From Diphasiastrum complanatum (lineage: Eukaryota; Streptophyta; Lycopodiopsida; Lycopodiales; Lycopodiaceae): a stretch of 64,000 nt of DNA. Positions within the stretch are counted from its first letter, which is position 1, and each line of letters opens with the position of its first letter. The notes below the pieces were generated by a model that saw only the letters and a program-made list of their open reading frames with translations, was not told the DNA's origin and ran no database searches. Shown piece after piece: positions 1 through 10,408 of the stretch. Where the stretch lies: the NCBI GenBank assembly GCA_029204225.1, contig CM055094.1, positions 65,056,293 to 65,120,292 of the forward strand, written 5' to 3'. The position numbers and the translations under genes are program-made.

Positions 1-1252
1 GACAATTTATGCAAGCTCATACTCCTGCTCTCAATGATGTAGCTGAGCACAAAAATCGTACAATTGTGGAAAGTGCCAAATCTATGCTAGGTGAGATGAA
101 ATTACCAAAAGATTTTTGGTCAGAAGCATGTAGCACGGCAGTCTATCTTCAAAATAGAAGTCCTACCATTGCCATACCAAAAATTACACCTGAGGAAGCA
201 TTCACAAAGAAGAAGCCAAAGGTGAACCACTTGCGAATCTTTGGATCTGATCCAAATCTATATGTCTTATGCTTTAATGGTATGGTTGCTTTGATTGCTC
301 TTTATGTTGATGACTTGATTATTACGGGAAATAATCAAGAGATGATAGACATAATCAAGAAAGACCTCATGGAACAATTTGAGATGACGGATCTCAGCCT
401 GATGCATTACTACCTTGGAGTAGAAGTGTGACAAAAAGGACATGAAGTGGGTTTAACACAGGTGAAATATGTCAAAGAGTTACTACACAGGTTAGGTTGC
501 AGGATTGCAAACCAGTAAACACTCCTATTGAACCAGGTAAAAAGCTTTCTAAGCTTGATGAATCACAATCATTTGATGCTATGCTATATAGACACTTGGT
601 AGGGAGCTTGATTTACCTTACCATAACTAGACCAGATATATGCTATGTTGTTGGCATTGTAAGTCAGTTTATGGCAGCACCTACAAAAACGGATTGGAAA
701 GCAGCTAAACGCATTTTGCGTTATGTGAAAGGCACATCAGAGTATGGCTTGATTTACAGGAATCATGATGGTTTACCTGAGTTGTGTGGCTATGTGGATG
801 CGGACTGGGGAGGTGACTATGATGATCGTAGATCCAGCACAGGATATATATTCCAGTTTTGTGGTAATTGCTTTTTCTGGTCTAGTAAAAAGCAAAGTAC
901 AATTGCTCTTTCCACCACAAAAGCAGAGTATAAGGCAATGTGTAGTGCTGCACAAGAAGCTATATGGTTGAGACAAATCTTGGAAGAGATTGGCATGAAG
1001 CAGAAAAATCCCACAACTTTACATAGCGACAGTCAGAGTGGCATTCAGCTAGTAAAGAATCTAGTGTTCCATGTGAGAACTAAACACATTGAGATTCAAT
1101 GTCACTTCATACGTGAAAGACTGCTAAGTCGTGAAATTCATGTTGTTCATTGTAGCACAGAAGAACAACTAGCTGATATTTTCACTAAGCCACTTACTGG
1201 AGAAAAGTTTGATAAGTTTAGATCAAAACTTTTTGTATTTAAAGTTTGTTGA
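1..1252 (+). pseudogene. Ty1-copia pol remnant (integrase end, RT, RNase H)
   Basis: The first ORF (9-431) starts in the integrase C-terminal region (AEHKNRTIVE, then FWSEA) and near residue 80 jumps into reverse transcriptase (YVDDLIITGN), so the integrase end and most of RT were deleted. It stops at TGA 429. A second ORF from 497 carries the RT end and RNase H: DADWGG with the catalytic Asp, STTKAEYKAM, a third-Asp region at HSDSQSG, TKHIEI, and the copia hallmark ADIFTKPL close to its end. The order integrase, RT, RNase H is diagnostic of copia. The element is not autonomous, and its 5' part lies outside the window. Confidence 0.93.
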
Positions 1253-1293
1253 CTTTAAAGCTATGTATATGACTGTATAAAAAGTGACTCTAC

Positions 1294-1550
1294 TTTAAGG
1301 GAGAGAGTTAGAATTAAAGTTAGAATCACTGTGTGACTGTAAGTGGGTCCTGTCAGTGGATAAGGATCAATTGGCCTTGCCACGAGGCAAGTCGACGGGA
1401 CACGCATCCCGCCAACGGCAACCTGGGTCATGCATGGGTTGCCTGAGTGAACAACTATATGTATAGTGTAATTTCATTTTGAGAAATACAGTTGCTATGC
1501 GAGCTTGCTGAGGAGAGTGATTTTCTGTCTGTGTTACTGTGTAGCATGAT
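1294..1550 (+). repeat. Probable polypurine tract and 3' LTR of the copia remnant
   Basis: A purine-rich tract (AAGGGAGAGAG) lies about 45 bp after the pol stop, where copia elements have the polypurine tract. Non-coding sequence follows up to the gypsy gag reading frame at 1551. Position and tract support a degraded 3' LTR. I could not fix its end because no second copy is present. Confidence 0.5.
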
Positions 1551-2471
1551 TTGTGTTCCTATGCAAAGCAAATTCTAAGTCAATCTCACATAGTTGATAC
1601 TACCTATGTCGATCCTGCTACCTACTATGTAGAGGATCCAAATGCCAATGTTTATCAAGTAGAGGCGAGTTACTCCTATGAGATGGCACAGCCTGGATAT
1701 GACCCTAATCAAACTCTGTATCATCTACAACCAATAGCATATGCTGCGCAACCGATGCCAGTTTCACGTGGTTGCTTTGTGTGTGCGGGACGACATCCTA
1801 GCATTTGTTGCCCTAATAAATTACAATATCCACCTCTTTGTGACAACTGTGGCATAGAACACCATACCAAAGATTGTCCCTGTTAACTCTATCCAAGTAG
1901 AGACAATCCCAGCTAGGGTCATGACTAGAGCCCAACACAGGCAAGCTAGTGAAGTTGCAACAAGACGAACCAGTATGCCTCCGCCCGCTCCGTCCAGTGA
2001 TAGAACCACACCAATTGACTATCCTAATCTCAACGAGGAGATCCATCTGAGAGACAAATATCAAGAGCTCATCCATGAAGCTGATAATAAGCATGAGACT
2101 GCAATAGCTCCTAAAGATCAAACCCAAAATGACATTGTGAAAATGTAGTCGAAATTTGGTCAAAAACCAAAATTTTTAACAAAGCCAAGTCATTTGCTTG
2201 ATTCTGAACTCAACTTCAGCCGAGCTGAATCTCGAACGTGCTTTAACCGAGTTTTTCAATCGATCACTCAACCAAATGTTCTACCCAAGGACTCCAATCG
2301 AGTGCTCTGACTGAGTGCTACAATCACATCGACTTCAGCTGAATATCTCGGTTGAGATCCCACCAAAGGGTCCAACCGAATATTTCAACCAAGGGATTCT
2401 AGCCGAAGAATCAATCAAAGGCACCAATCGAAAGACCAGTCAAATGAGTCATTAATCGAATGAAGTCTCCC
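1551..2471 (+). pseudogene. Ty3-gypsy gag 3' part, left half of a split element
   Basis: The open frame 1551-1886 contains two cysteine clusters typical of this family's gag, CFVCAGRHPSICC and CDNCGIEHHTKDC, preceded by a YYVEDP motif also seen as YFVEDP in the minus-strand gag at 34.1-34.7 kb. A stop and frame change follow, then 1921-2148 reads as a Pro/Ser-rich linker. The remaining bases to 2471 are repetitive and broken. The same-strand protease and RT of this family resume at 11.55 kb, so this is the left half of an element interrupted by the DNA transposon at 2472-11548. Confidence 0.72.
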
Positions 2472-2505
2472 ATTAGAGGAGTTCTTAATATCAAAAAGAC
2501 CCTTT
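2472..2505 (+). repeat. Left terminal inverted repeat (34 bp)
   Basis: It starts ATTAGAGGAGTTCT and ends AGACCCTTT. Its reverse complement is found at 11515-11548 with one mismatch (T here, C there, in the fifteenth position). Similarity fades just inside the repeat. Confidence 0.85.
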
Positions 2506-2928
2506 GTAGAGATACTTTTATTTTTTTTCTTTAGTTTCGACCGTCACTAGGCCCAATCAAAATGCACAGATTTGAAATCTACGTAACGTAGTTCAAATTA
2601 ACTTAAAAAATAGAAATGCAATATAGAAAACTTTGAAATTTGTGTCCGGGCGGCATGGACGTATCCCATTGGTTTCTTTTTCCTGCCCGACATGTGCTAA
2701 TATGCCCGACCTCAATATCTCAAGTTAAATTTACTTTGCTATATTGGTTAAAATAATGAAATTTACTAACTATACTAGTTACAGTTATAGAAATATAGTA
2801 TGATAAAATATGGTATACGCAGTAACTGTGACTATGTTGGCATTCACATTAGATTAAATGTGATACAAAAAATTAAAATCAAGTAACATATTAGAGAGAT
2901 TTTTGGCGCCCAAGCTTTGAAAATAGCA

Positions 2929-3691
2929 ATGGCGAGGAGACCCAGATCTACAATCGATTCTGTGATTCTTTACAATGAGAAAGATGAAGCTGATAACTGG
3001 AAGCCAACAAAATATACGAAGAACTCATGGGTATTGCTGCATCCATCATCAAAAGGCAATTTTTGACAAAAGAAAAGAGCAAAAATGACCTACAAATCTT
3101 TTTGGAAAGCAAAAATTTTGGAGTTTAAGACTACCCCAGGAGGTCAATCGATATCAGAAGTCTTAGTGCAACATGTATATATGCATTCAGAAATCAAAGT
3201 ACATGATATCATCATGATCATCAAAAATGTAATTGTAAGTATATCAAAACATATGCACTCTACAACAATCATAGGTGATTTCCTTTATTGATGCTCTTCA
3301 GATTATGATTTAAATGCCTCAACATTGTTTTTTTCTTTCAGATTTATATCCATCATGCATAATTGAATGGGAGCCCACACAATCACTATCAGATGAGACT
3401 TTGTCAGATCTCATGGATCAAGGCTGGGATAGTAAAACAAATAATGACATAGAATGTAGGATTAAAAATTTCTCAATGATCTTTCGTTATCATATCGAAA
3501 AGCAAATGCTCAGTCTCACATTTAGCTATCAGAGATACAAGAAAATTGAAGGTACATGGCTACCACTGGATCAAGACTTTGAACTAAATGGTCACAAAAA
3601 CCGAATGGAGATAGGCATTATCTACAATGAGAAATATTTGACTATGGTTGAGGTGGAAGAGCACTGGAAGCTTAATTTTATCAGAACATAG
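2929..3691 (+). pseudogene. Transposon gene A, unknown protein, interrupted
   Basis: I do not recognise this protein. From the ATG at 2929 one frame runs to a GTAAGT donor at 3235, broken only by TGA at 3064. A TTTCTTTCAG acceptor at 3332-3341 leads to a second exon that reads through DLYPSCIIEWEP and KKIEGTWLPLDQDF to a stop at 3689. Exon 1 ends in phase 0 while the good frame of exon 2 needs one base, so there is an indel or an alternative splice. A nearby frame stays open to about 3754. Protein-like composition and splice signals support a former gene of at least 220 residues. It is the outermost gene on the left of the transposon. Confidence 0.5.
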
Positions 3692-4120
3692 CTCATGCTA
3701 TTACAAACCAATCTACCAACATATTTCAGATTTATCATCAACGGAAGACTCGTAAGTACTTTATGTTTATTGCCATTTCAAAATAGAACAAAATAAAAGA
3801 AAATGTCATCATTTACAATTGCACATTCATTAATATTTGCCATGTCACAGATGCGAAAAAGACAGGAGCTGATAACGTGCTGCAAAGATCTACCTACAAC
3901 AATCACCATTGTGGGAGAACAATAGTTTCAAATAAACTTTAGTAAAAATCTGTGTATACACCCTTTCATTCAATAAATGAAAGCCCAAGTTGGGCATCTG
4001 TACATGTATTTTGTGCTCCCAAATTCATAAACTAGAGCAGCATTTGATATATCAATGTATATTTTTCTATGAAGTCTATACATGTATTTTTGTTCTATGC
4101 TATCTATATTTTTTCTGATC

Positions 4121-5850
4121 TTAATTTAGTACAACTACATCATCCTTTGCACCATCATCAATAATGGGAGTCTGAAGCCTTGCCCGAGCCAGTATACTCA
4201 AGATAATTTCTTGTCTAAATCTGTACACCTGGCTTGATGTGTACTCAAGAAGTGTAAACTACAAAATAGAACATCCATGTATTAGTAAGGGCCAATAACA
4301 TCACCAGAATAGAAAACTAATCATGATTCCAAAATAAGAATAAACAGAATTTATTACCTTAGAAATATCAGCATCTTGTTGAAGGATGAACCACTCAAAA
4401 AACAGCTTGGCATTGTACAATGTGTACCACCCACAGCTGAATGAATCAATTTGCTAGGGTGACTGCAAAATAATTCAGCACACAAGAAATCAATTATGAA
4501 ACAGAATGAATTAGATTAAAAATATTTCATTAGAATATTGATTTCAAAATGCTATTAAGAAAGACAGAGTTTACCTCCAAGCTGACGATCTGCCAGTCCA
4601 CGAAATGGGAAATGTCTGTAGGAATATATTTACTTAGATATGGAATGGATATATCTACATCCTTATGCGTATTTCTCGCCGAATTCATCTTGATACAAGA
4701 ACATTTAATAATATTATTTACAGATCTCTTAATAGAGATCAGGTTTAAACTCCAGTGGTCACTGCAAAATAAGATTGAAAGTACTTTAGCGACAATTATG
4801 AGAACTATTTAAATTGAAAATGTCAATGTTAATGCATAAAACAGGAAGAAGCACTTAATATATCTTACTTGGTATGATAAGGAATGACCAGATACTTTGT
4901 TGCTGGTGTGAACCCACTTGTCAGACACTGTGACAATGTGTCATTATTCTCCTTGAAGGCCTGGAGCAGAAAGTTACTCAGCACTAGCAACTCGTTTGAT
5001 GAATCTCTTGCAAATTGCAAGAGTGTCAGCCTGGACTCTATCACAGGATAACTGATAGAAGCTCGTTTGTCTTTGAGATCCAAGCAATCTAGAACTCTAA
5101 AATTAATACTAAAATCAAGTTCTTCTAGTCTAAAACAAAAAGGAGTACCAATTGTATCTATAGCATCCGATATGTCTTTCTCAAATTTAAGATAATCATC
5201 CGAATCTATATATGTATAGAAATTGGGAGGAGGAGGAGGAGGTGGAAGTGTAGTATCTATAGCAATTATAGGAGCATCCAAAACAGAGGTAGCTATATTT
5301 ACAGCATTATCAACAGCAGCATTATTTACAATGGATTCTGGGATAGGCTTCACTTTCTTAGGAGCACGCTTGGGGGCTGTCTGCTTCCTAGAATGCTTCG
5401 TAGGAAGATGAGTCCTATCTACAGGAGTTGGTCTAGGAGCAGCAGGCTGAGATACATGTAACCTACAATACCTATCCCTCATTCTCATCAGAAGCTAAAA
5501 ATCCTTGGTCATTATGGTAACCCTCTTGGTATGATGGCAAGCAAAAAAGAATCCTCAAAAAAAAGGCTAATATAATCTTCAGCAGCCTCCTGAAGGCACT
5601 GAAGAGCACTCGGTGTGAATCTAACGTGCTGTCCGAGATCATTTCTTGTTATGTTCCGGACAACACGGTAGAATGGAGCTCTTGGGATCAACAGAGCTAT
5701 TGACCTCTGATACTTGCGTATCTCAGAGAGCCACCTGTTGCGGTTGCGCATTCTAGGTCTAGCAAGGGGTGTGATGGCAACCGCAGGAGATGAGGATGAG
5801 CCAGGAGAGAAGAAGTCTCTCCTTGTCTGCTTTCTCCTATCCATGGGCAT
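4121..5850 (-). pseudogene. Transposon gene B: CENH3-like histone fold joined to Ulp1/C48 protease
   Basis: Four exons on the minus strand, 5850-4869, 4761-4575, 4462-4358 and 4258-4121, join in matching phases with GT-AG introns of 107, 112 and 99 bp, giving about 470 codons. Residues about 40-125 match the histone H3 fold: EIRKYQRS, LLIPRAPF, LQEAAEDY, FFEDS, then KRVTIM and TKDF. LLIP, EAAEDY and KDF and a longer loop 1 resemble plant CENH3 more than H3. A lysine-rich and proline-rich linker follows. The C-terminal part matches Ulp1/SENP peptidases: YLVIPYHT then NDHWSL with the catalytic His, and QIDSFSCGWYTL with the oxyanion Gln and catalytic Cys. The acidic residue expected after the His looks like Cys. 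Breaks are a one-base loss in a T run near 5529 and TAG codons at 5495-5497 and 4454-4456. Function (a SUMO-type protease tethered to chromatin) is inference. Confidence 0.82.
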
Positions 5851-6676
5851 GAACTATGTGATAGTGGACTTGTGTGTGAAGGTTAGGATGAGAAGGAAGG
5901 GATGATAAAGAACTCGTAGAGGGCCGCTATGTACGGACAGAATGTACGGTATATCGGACCTCTGCGAGTCGAATATCAGAGAGAATGATTAGATTTGAGG
6001 AAAGACGCACAAGTGCGATATGGGGTGACACGTAGGAAGATGTATCGGACCTGTGCACATGGAAGGTAGTAGGAGGAATTTTGATTGTGAAGGGCACGCA
6101 CAAATGCGATATGCGGAGCGAAAAAAAAAGTGAAAAAAATTAATCAAAATTTATGATTTTATATCGGGGTTCGCACGTGCGAAAGAACGTCCTGTCACAC
6201 GTGTGGAAGTTGTACAGACAAATGCGAGAGCGACACGTGTCACCCTGTCACACTACACGTGTGAGATTTGTACGATCGAATGCGAGAGCGACATGTGTCT
6301 ATGAGCAATCGAATGAACACGTGACACATGTCTAGGTGTCATTTCACACATGTGCAGGTGTCATCTCACACGTGCCTGTGCCTGTTGTCGAATTGAAAGT
6401 AGACACGTGTCATAAGTCCGTTGACCACACGTGCAAAAATTTAGTATAAATGGCATGGAAACCGAATAATTTTTTACCTTTTGCGTTCTCAAAATTTGCG
6501 ACATATCGCTTTTGTGCGCGCTCATTGCTGTCCGTTTGCTTGCAAGTATACCTACTCGCGAACAAGTGCGATATTCTGTATCTGTCTGCCATACATATCC
6601 ATCTTCTGCGCCATTTTGATAGTTAGTTTTGGTTCAGTTCTCCTGCACGCACAAGTGCGATATTCACGCTACTACC
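5851..6676. promoter_or_regulatory. Divergent promoter region between genes B and C with motif arrays
   Basis: This spacer separates the start of B (5850, minus) from the start of C (6677, plus). CACGTG occurs at 6174, 6198, 6234, 6256, 6318, 6369, 6404 and 6428. The motif CGCACAAGTGCGATAT or a one-to-two-base variant occurs at 6006, 6097, 6558 and 6648, with an inverted relative at about 6503-6520. TATAAA at 6445-6450 is a candidate TATA box for gene C. Eight G-boxes in 260 bp is far above chance and suggests bHLH/bZIP-type binding or the element's own DNA-binding protein. Regulation is inferred from position and motifs only. Confidence 0.7.
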
Positions 6677-8193
6677 ATGGCCTCTTCCTCATCATCCTCA
6701 CGAGAATCAGGCTTGAGTTCATTTCTGAGTGAATTTGGGATTACTGAAAATATGGACTACTTCCATAGCCTATTCAGGCCATATCTACATCGTTTCAGGA
6801 CTGCACAACCAAATTCTAACGTATTTTATGAACATTATGTCAAATTCAGAGATATACTTAGCAAGCCTGTTTTCTCCATAGGTCAACTCCAATACATGCA
6901 TTATATTGATCTTGTTCATTTCTTCCCAGCTTTTAGACATAGACTGGATAGAATGTTCACCAAATTGTTTGATCTTTTCAAAAGTAGTTCTATGTGTCCG
7001 TATTGCAACAAGAAATGTCGATTGGTTGAATATCAGAGTGGTTTCGTACTTTTTCTTGTAGTTCAGATCCCAGATGATGATGAGTTTCCTGTTGCTGACC
7101 CTCCTTTTGCACCCTCCTCTATTCAGTCAGCCATTAAGGATATCAATCACTTTTTTATCGACACTCCTGATAAAGAAAGTGACTTCATTGATTTAAATAC
7201 TGATGTTCTCCAGGATTCTTTCATTGGCCAAAATACATCTGATGATGAATCCAAATCTATGGAGGATTCGAAATGTCTTTTCAATTTGTCTGTATATTAT
7301 ATTAATGACGATGTATATTTTACTACTGCTGATTTATGTAAATTTTTTGAGTATCGTGAGGATGAGGTTCTATGTTTATTATCTGGCACAATTTCCAAAT
7401 TTTCCGACTTTGTAGATTTTGAGACAGATGACCTTGTTGCTGGTATTGATTTTGATGATGAAGAGGGTCTTATGACCCGTGAAGAATGCCTGAATAAGAC
7501 TTTATCAAATATAGCTGAGGATGGGCGAGGCAAACCATCCGATGAAGAATTCACGGCATTTCAATCCCAGATGGGCTTCCCTCGTCCATTATTAATGCAT
7601 TTCACTGATGATTCCACTTCAGTACGTGGTCATTATATTGATCATCCTGATCTGGTTGCTGCTGATGATGAAGAACGTGTAAGTGTTTAATCTTCCTTGT
7701 ATTTGAATGTTTTCAATCACTGAATGTGTTTTTGCTAACATATTTCCTATTTCAGGATGCTCTCATAATAGATGATTTTGCTGCGAGACGAGATGGTTTC
7801 AAACAACACGCATCCTTGTTCTAGGGGGATAGTGGACTGGGCCACTATCTTCGGCATTTCTTGAAGAGTGGGATCTGTATTGCTCATTCCAAACTGAGCC
7901 CAGTCGGGGAGAGTCTTATTATGGCAGTTAAAGTTTTATCATTTTATTTAGGAGGACATAAATTTGTTAAGACAAATAAGATCATTTTTGTCAAAAGATC
8001 TTATGTTTTGAATATTTTAGGCTTTACTGATGGGAATGTTCCTTTAAAGAGCTCCCATTATTCATTGTATTCCACTTATATTGAGCTTAGTGGAAATAAG
8101 GATAATGCACATCTATTAGATGCATACGCTAGCAGAGAATTTTTTCATGACAATACTACCATAGAATCTGATACAAGATCTGATGATGAATAG
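6677..8193 (+). pseudogene. Transposon gene C, unknown acidic protein
   Basis: I do not recognise this protein. The ATG at 6677 is in a good context (ACCATGG) and begins MASSSSSSRES. Exon 1 (6677-7678) ends at GTAAGT and exon 2 starts at 7756 after TTTCAG; both are phase 0 around a 77-bp intron. The product is about 480 residues, rich in Asp, Glu, Phe and Ser. A CPYCNKKC element near residue 112 could bind a metal with outside ligands. The C-terminal exon reads YLRHFLKSGICIAHSK and YVLNILGFTDG. One TAG (7822-7824) interrupts an otherwise open frame; it could be a degraded CAG. It diverges from gene B and converges on gene D. Confidence 0.68.
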
Positions 8194-8394
8194 TTGACAC
8201 TTTGTATAATACAGTCAATACATTTACATTGGGTATTGCTCCTCTCTTGTTCAATGAATTTGCAAAGCAATTCTGAACACATCATGATGATCTTCTACTC
8301 AGCAATGTTGATCTTCTACTTTGCAATCATCTAATTTTCTCTTCCTGTATGAACTTGCATGCTTTTCTAAACTTGTTGTATTGTGTGGACTTTG

Positions 8395-10335
8395 TTATAT
8401 GTCGAATCTGAACTCTGTGGTAGAACCACTAAAACAATTGACAAATGTAGTTTTGTTTTTCATTGGTTCCTCATGTTGTGTATTTCGATGAAATGTTGCT
8501 CGTGCTTGCCAGTGTGACTTCTCCATCCCTTGTGATGACCATACACTCAAGCTTCCATATGTATTTGCAAAAAATGTTGTATGATCTCTTAGTATGTGCT
8601 GCATATGTCAAAATCATAATATTAGTCTTATGTTTAGATCTAAATATATATGAAAATTTGAAAACATTTTGAAAATTTTATACTAACCATCTAATGAGTG
8701 ATGTGATCTTCTCCCCATGCTTTTGATATTGCATTAACAAACTCGACACAAGTCCTTTGGACAGCTTTCTTATCAATATCAAAGTATTTTTCTTTTCTTA
8801 AAATAGCAATCATACTATCAAGCTTTTTCCATACATCAACTTTTAGTACTCTGGTTTTGCCGTCTTTCTCGAATTCCTGAGTGGCAGCAATAATATTTGT
8901 CCAGACTGAGTGTTGAATATTAGAAGCTTACCAGTATGATTTGATAGAAAACGACGTGCTTTTGCTCCTCCTATGCTTGGCTTAGTTGGCATGTTCCCAT
9001 TCTTTCCTGAAAGCTTTTCATCTTTTTGAATTTTGGTAGTAGTGCACGTCCACAACTTTCGCGCAGTAGTAGGACCATTTCGATCTGATTGTTTGACCTA
9101 TCGATCTGAATCCGTTCCAGATTCATCTCTTAAAAATCCTATATGATTATACAAACATGAAAACATCTTCTAATCGAGAGATAGCTTCCTTTGCTAATGA
9201 TGTTGGCTTAGTATTCCAAGCAAAAACTATATGAAGATAAATGATCTTTTCTATTAGTCTAACTTCTGTATGAAGAGTGCAAACATGCACATTTTTTTAA
9301 GGGGATAGGCAGCACAGGCTTCCAGTTTGGTCTGCATATTCTCTAGTAATTTCTGTACTCCTAGTTACATCTTTTGCCATTTTCATGCAGTACAAACAAG
9401 GGTGTTTTGATGTAGCACCGTGAGAGACATTATACATACATTTCAATGTTTTCAAATCACCTGCTAAGTGCCATTCACCATTGAAGTCTCCAACTCCTGG
9501 AACATTGAGAAATCCTCCATCCATATGGTCCTTGATGATCCTAAGATAAGATGTCCTTGAGAATATCCATGATAATATATCATGATCCTCTTTTAGCACC
9601 TGTCCAAAGAATTAATCATACTTAGTTTACAATGTATAAATATTATTCAATGAATGTAATGTAATAATGAGGCTAGTTACCTGAAACGCTGCCAACCACC
9701 ATATATCATTTTCTGACTGGACACTGAATTTGCAATCTTCTTGGTTCTCTGTTTGGGATAGAGCACCATTCATGAGAGTTATACTAACCCTTTCCATCTT
9801 CTGCCCTTTCACAATTTCTGACTCATCTAACTTAAGTACTATGATTATTTTGCCATTCATCTTTTCATAGGTTATATCATAGAATGTGACGATGTATCTC
9901 AGCAAGTAATTTAGATCAACAAATAAATTGTTTGATGAATTATAGAATATCAATTTTCCATCAGTTTCATACACCTCCTCAATATGAAATGGAGTTCCAG
10001 TGATCTTATACATACCTATGTTTAATGTATCCCTCTCTTTCTTCAAGTGGTATGTCCTAAGGATTGGGACTTTTCTAATGTGAACTTGCTTAAAAGCTTC
10101 TCTAATTAGTTTAAATATTGTTGCATATGCTTCCCTCCTGATACCTGCAAAATCACAAGCACCCTGAACTATAGTCTTATCTAAAATATTTTGAATGTCC
10201 ACCATCAAAGACTCTGCTATTGAAATCCTGTTGTTCATCATGATACTCTCAGTGGATTTGCAAGTCAATATTGTGCCCAATGACATTCCTAGTGAAGCAT
10301 TGTCTTTAATATTCCGAGGAGCTACTAATGCAGAT
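8395..10335 (-). pseudogene. Transposon gene D, transposase-like core and C-terminus
   Basis: Minus-strand exons are 10335-9681, 9599 to about 9297, about 9128-8932, 8905-8688 and 8598-8395. The introns 9600-9680 and 8599-8687 have good GT-AG ends in phase. The central exon ends with LKLDESEIVKGQKM and WWLAAFQ. The next exon carries GEWHLAGDLKTLKC and KHPCLYC, resembling the second catalytic Asp plus Cys pair of eukaryotic DDE transposases. The last exons give a Lys-rich helix and then YGSLSVWSSQGMEKSHW, which I associate with a family of uncharacterised transposon proteins of animals and plants. Between 8932 and 8905 only 26 bp remain of what looks like an intron (GTAAG to CTCAG), too short to splice. 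TAG codons lie at 9098-9100 and 8691-8693. The superfamily is uncertain. Confidence 0.72.
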
Positions 10336-10408
10336 CTGCAAAAAAACAGATAGTTAACAAAATATCACCATAGCTGAAATTAAATCCAAATGTCATTGAA
10401 AAACTTAC

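Noticed and set aside
4121-9100. Reading TAG as a sense codon or repaired by RNA editing
   Set aside because: The window is plant nuclear DNA with normal stops elsewhere, and U-to-C editing is known for organelles. Decay at methylated CAG explains the pattern more simply.
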